Shown in pieces: positions 1-8,647 of a DNA stretch of 52,706 nt (position 1 is its first letter; every line of letters starts with the position of its first letter). The stretch comes from Chitinophagaceae bacterium (GTDB lineage Bacteria; Bacteroidota; Bacteroidia; Chitinophagales; Chitinophagaceae): the NCBI GenBank assembly GCA_018335935.1, contig JAGXRG010000014.1, positions 1 to 52,706 of the forward strand, given 5' to 3'. The notes below the pieces were generated by a model, which was not told the origin of the DNA, made no database searches, and saw nothing but the letters and a program-made list of their open reading frames with translations. Made by a program: the position numbers and the translations under genes.

Positions 1-1513
1 TATTTATAATTTGATTGTTTTCATTATTACTAGATGAACTACCATACATATAAACACCATAATAACCTCCAACTATCTTGTTCTTCTCAATTAAATTACC
101 ATTACCATTATTACCCTGACTAGCTGTTCCTGTGGCTGATCCATTAATAATTATTCCTGAATAATTAGAACTATTTGATGAGGTTGATGTTGTAATTGTA
201 CATCTTCTAATAATATTACTATCGGCCTGATTGGTTAATACAACTCCCCAACCATGTGAACTTCCTGATGATACATCTACATTTAAACTATCTATTGTAA
301 TAAAATCGGCTCCATTTAATATTAAACCTGCTCTATCTGCTGTGCCTGTAGCTGTATAGTTTAAGCTCTCTCCATTACCATTAATTATTACTCTGTTTGT
401 TGAACTTGCCCCATTAATTACTGGTATAATAACTTGCTCCATATAAGGACCACTACCTGGTAATATATTAAATACTACTGTACTATCTATTCCACAACTT
501 ATAGAATTAATAGCTTCTGTTATAGATTGAAAATTACCACCACCTGAAGGCTGTCCTGCATTAATAGTAAAGGAGCCCTTTACTAACGGTGGGGTTTCAA
601 TTAATAAAGTAGGACTAGAATTTTGAGTATTTCCACTACATGTTACTCTACATCTATAGTATGAACTAGAGATTTGGGCTTGACTAACAGTAGAAGTAGT
701 ATCACCTGGCATTGGAAACCAAGTTGTCCCATTAGCAGATGAATCCCATTGATAGGTTAAACCAGTTCCAATACTTGAGCCACTTAAACTAAGGGTAAAA
801 GGTACACCCGAACATGCAGTAGTTACTGATGCATTAGCAATACCTGCAGTTGGTGGTGCTGTACAAACATTAGCAGAATTCCAAGTAAATGTAATATCTG
901 GTCTTGTGGTTTGATCACCTCTATTGGTAGTTGTTGCAGAACCACAAAGATTATCTAAATTATCAGCAGCATATGTATGAGAGCCATTAAAGCTAAGTCC
1001 AGTTGTCCAAGGAGATAAAGCATTATCTGACCAAAAAGTACCACTAGTTGTATTTGCATCTCCATTACAAATTTCTACAACTATATTATCTGAACCATTC
1101 CAATAAAAAGGAGAAGGAAAACTAAACTCATTAATACCTAATACAGGAGTATAATTTACTGGACCAAAAACAGGGCCTGAACTACCATTTAATGTTTCCC
1201 AAGTAGAAGCAGATAAAGATGTTGTAGTTGTTGTACCAATACTGATGGTATAATTTTCAATTATTGCTACACCATTTAAATTAGTAACATTAATTTTAAT
1301 ACCAAAAATATTACCTACAGCCATACCTGCTGTTTGAAGTTCAGAAGCTGTGTATAAATACTGTGCTCTACTGCCTTCCCAATAATCTTGCAAAGGTGCT
1401 GGATAAATTGAGCCAGTATTTGTACCAGAATTTGCTCCAATATAAAAGTCAGTTTGAGACTGTACAGTGAAGTTGAAAAATAGTAGAATTAGTAATGAAT
1501 AGATTTTTCTCAT
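1..1513 (-). CDS. Large secreted surface protein with Ig-like and right-handed beta-helix regions (3' end outside window)
   Basis: The frame is open from the ATG at 1513 to the left edge (504 codons, no stop), so the C-terminus is missing. The start MRKIYSLLILLFFNFTVQSQ is a signal peptide. An N-terminal region of about 200 residues resembles the beta-rich modules of Bacteroidota surface proteins (YTISIGTTTTTSLSASTW, then FYWNGSDNIVVEICNGD). An Ig-like module follows at about residues 215-300 (CSGVPFTLSLSG, LTYQWDSSANG, YYRCRVTCSG). After that come short beta-helix-type turns such as NGADFITIDSLNV, DSNIIRRCTI and GNLIEKNKIVGGYYGVYMYG, as in parallel beta-helix (PbH1/NosD-like) folds. Proteins of this layout usually end in a T9SS sorting domain, but that end is not visible. 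Role inferred: adhesin or extracellular polymer-binding protein; no catalytic site is visible. Confidence 0.8.
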   Translation of the reverse strand, partial: MRKIYSLLILLFFNFTVQSQTDFYIGANSGTNTGSIYPAPLQDYWEGSRAQYLYTASELQTAGMAVGNIFGIKINVTNLNGVAIIENYTISIGTTTTTSLSASTWETLNGSSGPVFGPVNYTPVLGINEFSFPSPFYWNGSDNIVVEICNGDANTTSGTFWSDNALSPWTTGLSFNGSHTYAADNLDNLCGSATTTNRGDQTTRPDITFTWNSANVCTAPPTAGIANASVTTACSGVPFTLSLSGSSIGTGLTYQWDSSANGTTWFPMPGDTTSTVSQAQISSSYYRCRVTCSGNTQNSSPTLLIETPPLVKGSFTINAGQPSGGGNFQSITEAINSISCGIDSTVVFNILPGSGPYMEQVIIPVINGASSTNRVIINGNGESLNYTATGTADRAGLILNGADFITIDSLNVDVSSGSSHGWGVVLTNQADSNIIRRCTITTSTSSNSSNYSGIIINGSATGTASQGNNGNGNLIEKNKIVGGYYGVYMYGSSSSNNENNQIIN

Positions 1514-1651
1514 GGTAAAAATTAAGGTGAATAAATAAGCTTTTTAGCTTCTGACCTTTGGCAAAATAGCCAATCACATCCTTAATACCATGAGCTTAAC
1601 ACAATTCAAATTGCATTCTAATTTAATTCTAATAACATTCTAATTTGAAAT

Positions 1652-1684
1652 AAAAAAGGCTTTGCTTACGCAAAACCTTTTTAT
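1652..1684 (-). terminator. Intrinsic terminator of secDF
   Basis: On the minus strand a hairpin with stem AGGTTTTGC / GCAAAGCCT (one mismatch) and loop GTAA is followed by a run of T. It lies 20 bases after the secDF stop. The other strand also has T-rich flanks, but the gene on the far side runs away from it, so it serves secDF. Confidence 0.75.
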
Positions 1685-1704
1685 AGTTTGTTATATTTTA
1701 GAAA

Positions 1705-4700
1705 TTATTTTTTCTTTTCAACCTTACCTAAAGGCTTACTTTTTGCAAAGTCAACCAAGATTGGAGCAGCCACAAAAATTGAAGAATATGTACCTGTAAT
1801 AACCCCAACTAACATTGCAAATGAGAAACCTTTTGTTACTTCACCACCAAATAAGAATAAAATTAAAATGGTTAAGAAAACAGTTAATGAAGTCATAATA
1901 GTACGACTCAAGGTTTGATTAATTGCAGTATTTATAACTTGTTCTTTAGGCATTGTTGGATATAATCTAGAGTCTTCTCTAATTCTATCATAAACAATCA
2001 CTGTATCATTCATAGAGAATCCAATTACTGTTAATAATGCAGCAATAAAATGTTGATCTATTTCTAATGGGAAAGAAACAAACTCTCTGCAGAAAGAAAA
2101 CACTGCTAAGGTTACACAAATATCATGTAACAAGGCTACAATTGTTCCTAAGCTATAACGCCAGTCTCTAAATCTGATGAAGATGTAGAAACAAATTAAA
2201 AATATAGCAATAATCCCCGCTTTAACTGCACCTCTTTTTAAATCAGATGAAATACTTGGCAATACAGTTTGTGAACTTTCTTTATGATAAGTTGAGAATT
2301 TAGCAAAAGTGGTATTTTCTGGTAAGTATTTGCCAGATAAACCATTAAACAAGGTTTGTTCAACTTCAGCATCAACTTTTAACCCTGCTTCTTTAATTTT
2401 ATAAGCTGTGGTGATATTTAATTTTTTACCATCAGTTCCAATTGTTTTAACAATAGGCATCTCTCCAGCAAAAGTGGTTTTTAAATCTTCTCTTAAAGCA
2501 TCTGGATCTATTTTAGTATCGAACTTAATGGTATAACTTCTACCACCTGCAAATTCAACACCTTGATCAAAACCATTAAATAAAGAAGCAATACCAAATG
2601 CTAATACAACGAAAGATAAGCCATAGGCATATTTTCTGTACTCAATAAATTTATAAGATGCATGTTTGAAAATTCTTTTTGAAACTGCAGTGAAGTATTG
2701 GAAACGACGATCTTTCTTTTCATCTGCATACATATCTGTAATTAATCTAGACACCAAGATTCCACAGAATAAACTCAATGTAATACCTAACATTTGAGTA
2801 GTTGCAAAACCCAAGATAGGTCCTAAACCAAAAATGAATAAAATTGCAGCAGTTAAAAATACAGTAACGTGGGCATCTAATACTGGTGCTAAAGAACGTT
2901 TATAACCTTCATTAACTGCAACATCATATTTCTTACCTCGTATGAGTTCTTCTTTAATACGTTCAAAAATAATTACGTTAGTATCAACAGCCATACCAAT
3001 AGTAAGTACTAAACCTGCTATACCTGCAGCTGTTAAAGTAAATCCTAATGATGCTAATACACCAACTGTAAATAATAAGTTTAAGATTAAAGCAATGTTG
3101 GCAATCCAACCAGCAGTGTTATAATATAATAACATTAAGATGAAGATGACACCAAATGCAATTGCAAAACTTAAAGCACCCCCTTTAACTGCTTCAGCTC
3201 CTAAAGTTGGCCCAATAATGTATTGGTGAACAATTTTTGCTGGTGCAGGTAAAGTACCACTTTCTAAAATTTGAGATAAGTCAGTAGCATCTTGTACAGA
3301 AAAACTACCTGTAATTTGAGAACGACCTTCTTTAATTGCACTTATAATATTTGGTGCAGAGTACACTGTATTATCTAAAACAATTGCAATGGGTTTTCCT
3401 ATATTTCTCTCAGTCATTTTACCCCATATATTAGTACCAACTGCATCCATTTCCATAGAAACAACAACTTCACCACTTTGACCATAATCTGGTCTTGCAC
3501 CAGTAATATGATCACCTTCTAACTCAGCTTGGTCATTATCTAAAGTTTTAATGGCATAAAGTGATAAGAAATTTAAATCTTTATCATCTCTATCTCTTTC
3601 TAATTTTCCATATACAAATTTTGCATTTGGTGGAAATTTAGTTTTTACGGTTTCTAGAGCTAAATATTGATTAACCGTAGCAGTATCTTTTATTAAAACA
3701 TAACCTAAATTAGATGGCCATTTTTGCACTCCTTTATCATCATAAGGTTGTACAAATTGTACCAAACGTAATAAAGGATTAAGTTTACTACTATCTACTT
3801 TTGCAGTAGTAGTAGTATCTTTCTTAGTTGAATCTGTGTTAGTTTTGGTACCTACTAAATAATCTTCTAAAGATTTATCAGCAGCACGAATATTATCGGC
3901 AATATCAATTACTCTATAACATTCAAAGAATTGAAGGTTTGCAGTAGATTGTAAAAAGTTTCTTACTCTTTCAGGGTCTTTTGCACCTGCTAATTCAATA
4001 TTAATAGTTCCTTTTTGTTCATCTGGATTAATGTTTGGAGAAGCTACACCAAACTTATCTATACGATTACGAATAATGTTAGTGGTGTTTTTGAAGGCTT
4101 CTACAGACTTATCTCTTAAATAACTTACAACATCATTATTGTTAGATGAAAACTTAATTTTTCCATTACTTTTATTAATGAAGAAATTGGCAAGATTGTT
4201 ACTCGAACCTAAGCTTTTATATTCTTCAACAAATAGGCTAATTAAATCAGCACCTGTATTTGCTTTTTTAGCTACAGCACTTTCTAAAGCTTTATTGAAA
4301 TTGGCATCTTTTGGATAATCAGCTAATGATTTAATTAAACCATCCATGCTCACTTCCATAGTTACACTCATACCACCTTGTAAATCTAAACCCAAAGCAA
4401 GTTCTTTGTCTTTAGCATTTCTGTATGTTGTAAAACCAAACCATCCAATTTTTGATGATTTAGTACTATCTAATAAAACTTGTAATCTGTTTTCAGTTAC
4501 TAATTTTAAACTATCAGCATAAACAGCTTTTAATGCTGCATCGGTTGCACTAGGATATCTTTCTTCTGGAGAAACAAAATTTCTTTTAACCCAAGTCTCA
4601 GCTTTTTTTTGCATTTCAGACTCGTGACTACGAACAAAAAATGTAAATGAAAGTTGGTATAAGCAGATAATGGTGAGTAGAACGGCAAAAAATCGCACTA

Positions 4701-4716
4701 AGCCTTTCAGTTGCAT
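1705..4716 (-). CDS. secDF: Protein translocase subunit SecDF (fused SecD-SecF)
   Basis: Inner-membrane RND-type protein that uses proton flow to pull preproteins through SecYEG. At 1003 residues it is the fused SecD+SecF form usual in Bacteroidota. It has an N-terminal membrane helix (about residues 7-27), the SecD P1 motif LGLDLQGG near 108, a long periplasmic region, and the SecD membrane block with GMAVDTNVIIFERIKEEL. The SecF half starts at about 720 with GVEFAGGRSYTIKF and IGFSMNDTVIVYDRIRED. It ends in a Lys-rich tail. The start ATG has no Shine-Dalgarno sequence. It stands alone, with its own promoter and terminator. Confidence 0.97.
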   Translation of the reverse strand: MQLKGLVRFFAVLLTIICLYQLSFTFFVRSHESEMQKKAETWVKRNFVSPEERYPSATDAALKAVYADSLKLVTENRLQVLLDSTKSSKIGWFGFTTYRNAKDKELALGLDLQGGMSVTMEVSMDGLIKSLADYPKDANFNKALESAVAKKANTGADLISLFVEEYKSLGSSNNLANFFINKSNGKIKFSSNNNDVVSYLRDKSVEAFKNTTNIIRNRIDKFGVASPNINPDEQKGTINIELAGAKDPERVRNFLQSTANLQFFECYRVIDIADNIRAADKSLEDYLVGTKTNTDSTKKDTTTTAKVDSSKLNPLLRLVQFVQPYDDKGVQKWPSNLGYVLIKDTATVNQYLALETVKTKFPPNAKFVYGKLERDRDDKDLNFLSLYAIKTLDNDQAELEGDHITGARPDYGQSGEVVVSMEMDAVGTNIWGKMTERNIGKPIAIVLDNTVYSAPNIISAIKEGRSQITGSFSVQDATDLSQILESGTLPAPAKIVHQYIIGPTLGAEAVKGGALSFAIAFGVIFILMLLYYNTAGWIANIALILNLLFTVGVLASLGFTLTAAGIAGLVLTIGMAVDTNVIIFERIKEELIRGKKYDVAVNEGYKRSLAPVLDAHVTVFLTAAILFIFGLGPILGFATTQMLGITLSLFCGILVSRLITDMYADEKKDRRFQYFTAVSKRIFKHASYKFIEYRKYAYGLSFVVLAFGIASLFNGFDQGVEFAGGRSYTIKFDTKIDPDALREDLKTTFAGEMPIVKTIGTDGKKLNITTAYKIKEAGLKVDAEVEQTLFNGLSGKYLPENTTFAKFSTYHKESSQTVLPSISSDLKRGAVKAGIIAIFLICFYIFIRFRDWRYSLGTIVALLHDICVTLAVFSFCREFVSFPLEIDQHFIAALLTVIGFSMNDTVIVYDRIREDSRLYPTMPKEQVINTAINQTLSRTIMTSLTVFLTILILFLFGGEVTKGFSFAMLVGVITGTYSSIFVAAPILVDFAKSKPLGKVEKKK

Positions 4717-4743
4717 AACTATTATTTTTTAATTTTAGGTTGG

Positions 4744-4751
4744 CAAAGATA
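4744..4751 (-). promoter_or_regulatory. Promoter -7 element TATCTTTG for secDF
   Basis: The minus strand reads TATCTTTGCC, an exact match to the Bacteroidota -7 consensus TAnnTTTG, 27 bases before the secDF start codon. The -33 region is weak (TTTC about 17 bases upstream). Confidence 0.6.
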
Positions 4752-4927
4752 GGGGTTGAGCATATAAGAAATTCAGCAGTTTTTTGGCATTTTCAGGTGT
4801 TTTTTTCACAAAATATGATTTGAAAAAAGACTTTTAATAGATTTTATTTCATATAATCCTAAATATCACTCCAATTCAAAACAAATGGAAGGATATTTGT
4901 TAACTCATTTCTTTCAATAAAACATCT

Positions 4928-5926
4928 ATGAAGCATCTTTATAAAATATTATTTATTTGGGCACTAATATGCTCTCACTTTCAATTGAATGCTCAAGAAT
5001 TGCAAGTATTAACTAGTGGAAATAAAACCTCAATTAGAGGCCTATCTGTGGTAGATAATAATATTGTTTGGGCAAGTGGAAGTAATGGAATGGTGGCTAG
5101 AAGTGTTGATGCTGGTAAAAACTTTAATTGGATTCAAGTTCCGAATTTTGAAAAAAAAGATTTTAGAGATATTGAAGCGTTTGATAGTAATACAGCCATC
5201 ATTATGTGTATTACAGAACCTGCTTTCATTTTAAAAACAATTGATGGAGGTAAAAATTGGAGGACTGTTTTTTTTGATTCTACGAAAGGAATGTTTTTAG
5301 ATGCTATGTATTTTAAGGATGAAAAAAATGGAGTTGTAATTGGAGATCCTATAAACAATAAACCCTTCATTGCAACTACTCAAGATGCTGGAGAAACTTG
5401 GACAACATCTTTAAATTTTAATTCTAATTCTCTTAAAGAAGGTGAAGCATTTTTTGCTTCGAGTGGAACAAATATTCAACTTTTTAAGAATAATACAATT
5501 TATGTTTCTGGTGGAACTAGTAGCAATTTATATTTAAATGAGCAACAACTAGAATTGCCAATTATTCAAGGCATTCAATCAACTGGAGCAAATTCAATCT
5601 CAATTATTAAAAATAAAGCCATTATTGTTGGAGGAGATTTTACAAAAGACAGTACCACTACTCAGAATTGTGTATTGGTTAATTTAAAAACTTTAAAAGT
5701 TACCACACCTAAAACACCACCATCTGGATATAGATCGTGTGTAACGTTTATTCATAAAAATAAAGTCATAGCATGCGGATTAAATGGAATTGACCTAAGT
5801 GAAGACGAGGGAATGAATTGGAAAAAAATTAGTTCTGAGGGTTTTCATGTGGTACAAAAAGCAAAAAAGGGCAATGCAATTTTCTTGGCAGGAAGCAAGG
5901 GTAGAATTGCAAAACTAATATTATAA
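4928..5926 (+). CDS. Secreted Ycf48/BNR-type beta-propeller protein
   Basis: 332 residues starting with a signal peptide (MKHLYKILFIWALICSHFQLNAQ). The body holds repeated blades with the BNR/Asp-box pattern: RSVDAGKNFNWIQV, LKTIDGGKNWRTV, TTQDAGETWTT, LSEDEGMNWKKI. This is the sortilin/Ycf48-like propeller fold. In Bacteroidota such proteins are often called oxidoreductase or photosystem II stability factor by homology only, and no enzymatic residues can be named. Probably periplasmic or outer-membrane facing. Its stop TAA forms TTATAA with the stop of mqnA on the other strand. Confidence 0.75.
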   Translation: MKHLYKILFIWALICSHFQLNAQELQVLTSGNKTSIRGLSVVDNNIVWASGSNGMVARSVDAGKNFNWIQVPNFEKKDFRDIEAFDSNTAIIMCITEPAFILKTIDGGKNWRTVFFDSTKGMFLDAMYFKDEKNGVVIGDPINNKPFIATTQDAGETWTTSLNFNSNSLKEGEAFFASSGTNIQLFKNNTIYVSGGTSSNLYLNEQQLELPIIQGIQSTGANSISIIKNKAIIVGGDFTKDSTTTQNCVLVNLKTLKVTTPKTPPSGYRSCVTFIHKNKVIACGLNGIDLSEDEGMNWKKISSEGFHVVQKAKKGNAIFLAGSKGRIAKLIL

Positions 5927-6661
5927 ATCCTGCATCATTTTTAAAAATAATGCTAACCCTTTTCTTTTTTCATCATCCATTGTATAAGAAATGTTTTGAG
6001 TGAAATATTTCTTTAAGTCGTAAGAATGAAAATCAAGTGAAGCAATAACATCATCAATTTTTTCAATACCCATAGAGTTTGCATTATTAAAAGAATGAAT
6101 AAACTCACTGGACATTTTTTTATTGGCAACCCATGCTGCAAAAACAAAAGGTAAGCCAGTATGTTCTTTCCATGCCTTTGACAAATCGTATTGATATTGA
6201 AATTTAGATAAAGATTCTAAAGCTCTATCACCAATAATTAATCCTGCTGTTGTACCATTTATTTGTTCTATATAATTTTCTGTTGCATGTATAAACTCAA
6301 CCTCTTGTTTCCAAAAATGTTTCAACAATATTCTAGTAAGATTTACTGAAGTTCTACTTTGATAGTCTAAATAAACATGTGTAATTTTTTCAATGGGTTG
6401 CTCCGAAAATAAAGCTACACTAACAACCTCATTAATTGAACCAATACAATAATCACTAACAATATGGTATTCGTTTAAATGATTAATTATAGCCACAGGT
6501 ACTAATCCCAAATCAATCTCATTATTCAACAACATTGCAGCAATTTTTGAAGGGTAGTCTTCAATCAAGTCAATTTGCTGTAAAATGTTACTCTGTTTAA
6601 ATCCGTATAGTAAAGGCTTTGTGTTTAAATAACTAACTGCTCCTACCTTAATCTTATTCAA
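5921..6661 (-). CDS. mqnA: Chorismate dehydratase MqnA (menaquinone biosynthesis, futalosine route)
   Basis: Converts chorismate to 3-enolpyruvyl-benzoate, the first step of the futalosine route to menaquinone. The N-terminus KVGAVSYLNTKPLLYGF is the family signature. Further support: EIDLGLVPVAII, TAGLIIGDRAL, and KAWKEHTGLPFVFAAWV near residue 170. The fold is that of periplasmic-binding proteins, but without a signal peptide, so it is cytoplasmic. At 246 residues it is slightly short but complete. The start codon is TTG: no in-frame ATG exists upstream before a stop, and a TACATTTG promoter element sits 17 bases before it. mqnB, mqnC and mqnD are not in the window. Confidence 0.92.
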   Translation of the reverse strand: MNKIKVGAVSYLNTKPLLYGFKQSNILQQIDLIEDYPSKIAAMLLNNEIDLGLVPVAIINHLNEYHIVSDYCIGSINEVVSVALFSEQPIEKITHVYLDYQSRTSVNLTRILLKHFWKQEVEFIHATENYIEQINGTTAGLIIGDRALESLSKFQYQYDLSKAWKEHTGLPFVFAAWVANKKMSSEFIHSFNNANSMGIEKIDDVIASLDFHSYDLKKYFTQNISYTMDDEKRKGLALFLKMMQDL

Positions 6662-6678
6662 TTCTGCTAATTTTGTTG

Positions 6679-6686
6679 CAAATGTA
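6679..6686 (-). promoter_or_regulatory. Promoter -7 element TACATTTG for mqnA
   Basis: Exact TAnnTTTG match on the minus strand, 17 bases before the TTG start of mqnA. It overlaps the 18-bp palindrome at 6682-6699, which could therefore affect this promoter. No clear -33 TTG at the ideal distance. Confidence 0.5.
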
Positions 6687-6699
6687 TTTTAAAATACAT
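6682..6699. promoter_or_regulatory. Perfect 18-bp palindrome between mqnA and purB (candidate operator)
   Basis: ATGTATTTTAAAATACAT is its own reverse complement. It lies in the 57-bp gap between divergent mqnA and purB and overlaps the mqnA -7 element. The size and position suit a dimeric regulator site. No adjacent regulator gene suggests which protein would bind, and AT-rich DNA makes palindromes more likely by chance. Confidence 0.35.
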
Positions 6700-6718
6700 A
6701 CTTAAAAAACATCAACTC

Positions 6719-8065
6719 ATGGAATTAAACTCTCTTACAGCTATATCACCTATTGATGGAAGGTATAGAAAGCAATTAGCATTCTTAGATCAGTATTTTT
6801 CTGAATATGCTTTAATGAAGTATAGAGTAAAAGTTGAGGTTTTATATTTTATTTTTCTGTCTAATAAAAAATTCTTTAAGCTTTCTAACAAAACCAAACA
6901 AAATTTATTGGAGGCATGTGATCAGTTTAGTTTACAAGATGCATTAGAAATAAAAGAGACTGAAGCCATCACTAATCATGATGTTAAAGCTGTTGAATAT
7001 TTTGTAAAAAATATCATTAAAAAAAATGGTGAAGGAAATTTAGTGGAATGGGTTCATTTTGGATTAACCTCTCAAGACATTAATAACACAGCTATACCTA
7101 AACTTCTAAAACATTTTTTTGAGTATGAATATTTACCTACTATTTTAAACTTACAAAACCAGATAAATCAATTAGCTAAAAGTTTAAAGCATGTAACCAT
7201 TCTAGCAAAAACACATGGACAGCCTGCTTCTCCAACAATTTTGGGTAAAGAAATGATGGTTTTTGTTGAAAGATTACAACACCAAATTCATTTATTAGCC
7301 CATATTCCATTTACTGCAAAATTTGGTGGTGCAACCGGAAATTTTAATGCACATCATGTTGCATTTCCAGAAAAAAAATGGATTCAATTGGCCAACGACT
7401 TTGTTGAAAAAGATTTGGAATTACAACGTCTGCAATTCACAACACAAATTGAACATTACGATTACTTAGCAGCTCAATGTCATGCTATTGTTAGAATCAA
7501 TACTATCCTCATAGATTTTTGTAGAGATATCTGGACTTATGTAAGTATGGATTACTTTAAACAAAAAACAAAAGCTAATGAAGTAGGCTCGTCTGCAATG
7601 CCACACAAAGTAAACCCGATTGACTTTGAAAATGCAGAGGGCAATTTAGGAATTGCTAATGCATTGTTTGAACACTTGGCAGCTAAGCTTCCTATATCTC
7701 GTTTACAACGAGATTTAACCGATAGTACCGTTTTAAGAAACATAGGTGTTCCTTTTGCTCATAGTGTTTTAGCCATCTTCTCTATTAAAAAAGGGATTGA
7801 TAAATTAATTGTGAACGAAGTGGCTATTCAAAAAGATTTAGATAATAATTGGGCTGTTGTAGCAGAAGCTATTCAAACTATTTTAAGAAGAGAGAATTAT
7901 CCAAACCCTTACGAAGCTTTAAAGCAATTAACCAGAGGAAAAGATCAAATCAATAAAACTTCTTTACATGAATTTATTAATGGATTAAAAGTTTCGAAAA
8001 AAGTGAAAGATGAACTTAAAAAAATAACGCCATATAATTATACAGGGGTTAGTTCTAATTATTAA
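6719..8065 (+). CDS. purB: Adenylosuccinate lyase
   Basis: Catalyses two steps: SAICAR to AICAR in purine synthesis, and adenylosuccinate to AMP. 448 residues, close to the E. coli-type enzyme (about 456). The fumarase/aspartase superfamily signature GSSAMPHKVNPIDFENAEGN is at about residues 291-310. Other landmarks are ISPIDGRY near the N-terminus, HFGLTSQDINNTA with the catalytic-loop TSQD, AKTHGQPASPT with the conserved TH, and RDLTDSTVLRNIG. Cytoplasmic homotetramer by family. It is divergent from mqnA. Confidence 0.97.
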   Translation: MELNSLTAISPIDGRYRKQLAFLDQYFSEYALMKYRVKVEVLYFIFLSNKKFFKLSNKTKQNLLEACDQFSLQDALEIKETEAITNHDVKAVEYFVKNIIKKNGEGNLVEWVHFGLTSQDINNTAIPKLLKHFFEYEYLPTILNLQNQINQLAKSLKHVTILAKTHGQPASPTILGKEMMVFVERLQHQIHLLAHIPFTAKFGGATGNFNAHHVAFPEKKWIQLANDFVEKDLELQRLQFTTQIEHYDYLAAQCHAIVRINTILIDFCRDIWTYVSMDYFKQKTKANEVGSSAMPHKVNPIDFENAEGNLGIANALFEHLAAKLPISRLQRDLTDSTVLRNIGVPFAHSVLAIFSIKKGIDKLIVNEVAIQKDLDNNWAVVAEAIQTILRRENYPNPYEALKQLTRGKDQINKTSLHEFINGLKVSKKVKDELKKITPYNYTGVSSNY

Positions 8066-8083
8066 TTTTTTATTGATAAATGA

Positions 8084-8536
8084 TTAATTAAATTCTTTTA
8101 GTAGCTTAACTACAATTTTATCTATTGGTAGAGAAACGTCATTTTCACTCAAATTGTTTAAATCAATCCATTTAAATACTTCAGCATTATTATTATCTTT
8201 TTCTAATTGTGTTTTTTGATTAATAGTTTCAATGTGTTTTTTTATATCAAAAATTTCACTAACCTTAACCTTATAATAAATAGAAATAATTTGATGATTA
8301 GGGTTAAAAGCAGAAACCTGAAAAAAATCTGTAGTATACAAATGCTCAACAATTTGAATATCTAATTCAGTCTCTTCTTTAAACTCTCTAATCAAACAAT
8401 CTTTAATACCTTCACCAAATTCTAATCCACCTCCAGGAAATTTGGTATAATGTTTGCCTTTAATAAACTCGTTGCTTAATAAAATTTGGTTATGATTGTT
8501 TAATAAAATACCATATACTCTTATATTGAAAATCAT
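8084..8536 (-). CDS. Nudix hydrolase
   Basis: 150-residue single-domain Nudix protein. The Nudix box runs from Gly36 to about Ile60 (GGLEFGEGIKDCLIREFKEE), with the metal-binding REFKEE core intact; the Gly of the usual EExGU ending is Glu57. Members hydrolyse a nucleoside diphosphate linked to another group, and the substrate cannot be read from the sequence. Near-complete catalytic residues argue for an active enzyme. It converges on purB with an 18-bp gap and is divergent from the AraC gene. Confidence 0.88.
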   Translation of the reverse strand: MIFNIRVYGILLNNHNQILLSNEFIKGKHYTKFPGGGLEFGEGIKDCLIREFKEETELDIQIVEHLYTTDFFQVSAFNPNHQIISIYYKVKVSEIFDIKKHIETINQKTQLEKDNNNAEVFKWIDLNNLSENDVSLPIDKIVVKLLKEFN

Positions 8537-8607
8537 AGTGTTACAAGATTACAACAATATTTTATCAATAAAAAATCCACATTTTAATTAAGCATAACAA
8601 GAAAAAC

Positions 8608-8638
8608 TTGTAATTTACATGTATATACACTAAATTTG
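8608..8638 (+). promoter_or_regulatory. Promoter TTG-N20-TAAATTTG for the AraC-type gene
   Basis: TTG at 8608-8610 and TAAATTTG at 8631-8638 fit the Bacteroidota promoter. The -7 element ends 9 bases before the ATG at 8648, so the transcript leader would be only a few bases long. An upstream in-frame TTG at 8636 lies inside the promoter and is not a credible start. Confidence 0.6.
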
Positions 8639-8647
8639 CCAACAACA

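Noticed and set aside
1688..1918. Plus-strand reading frame over secDF
   Set aside because: It is the antisense shadow of the conserved SecF C-terminus, as are similar frames over leuS, sprE, GH3 and the kinase.
8636..8647. TTG start giving a longer AraC-type protein
   Set aside because: The codon lies inside the TAAATTTG promoter element, so the transcript should not include it. The same reasoning removes the TTG extensions at 23342 and 42401.
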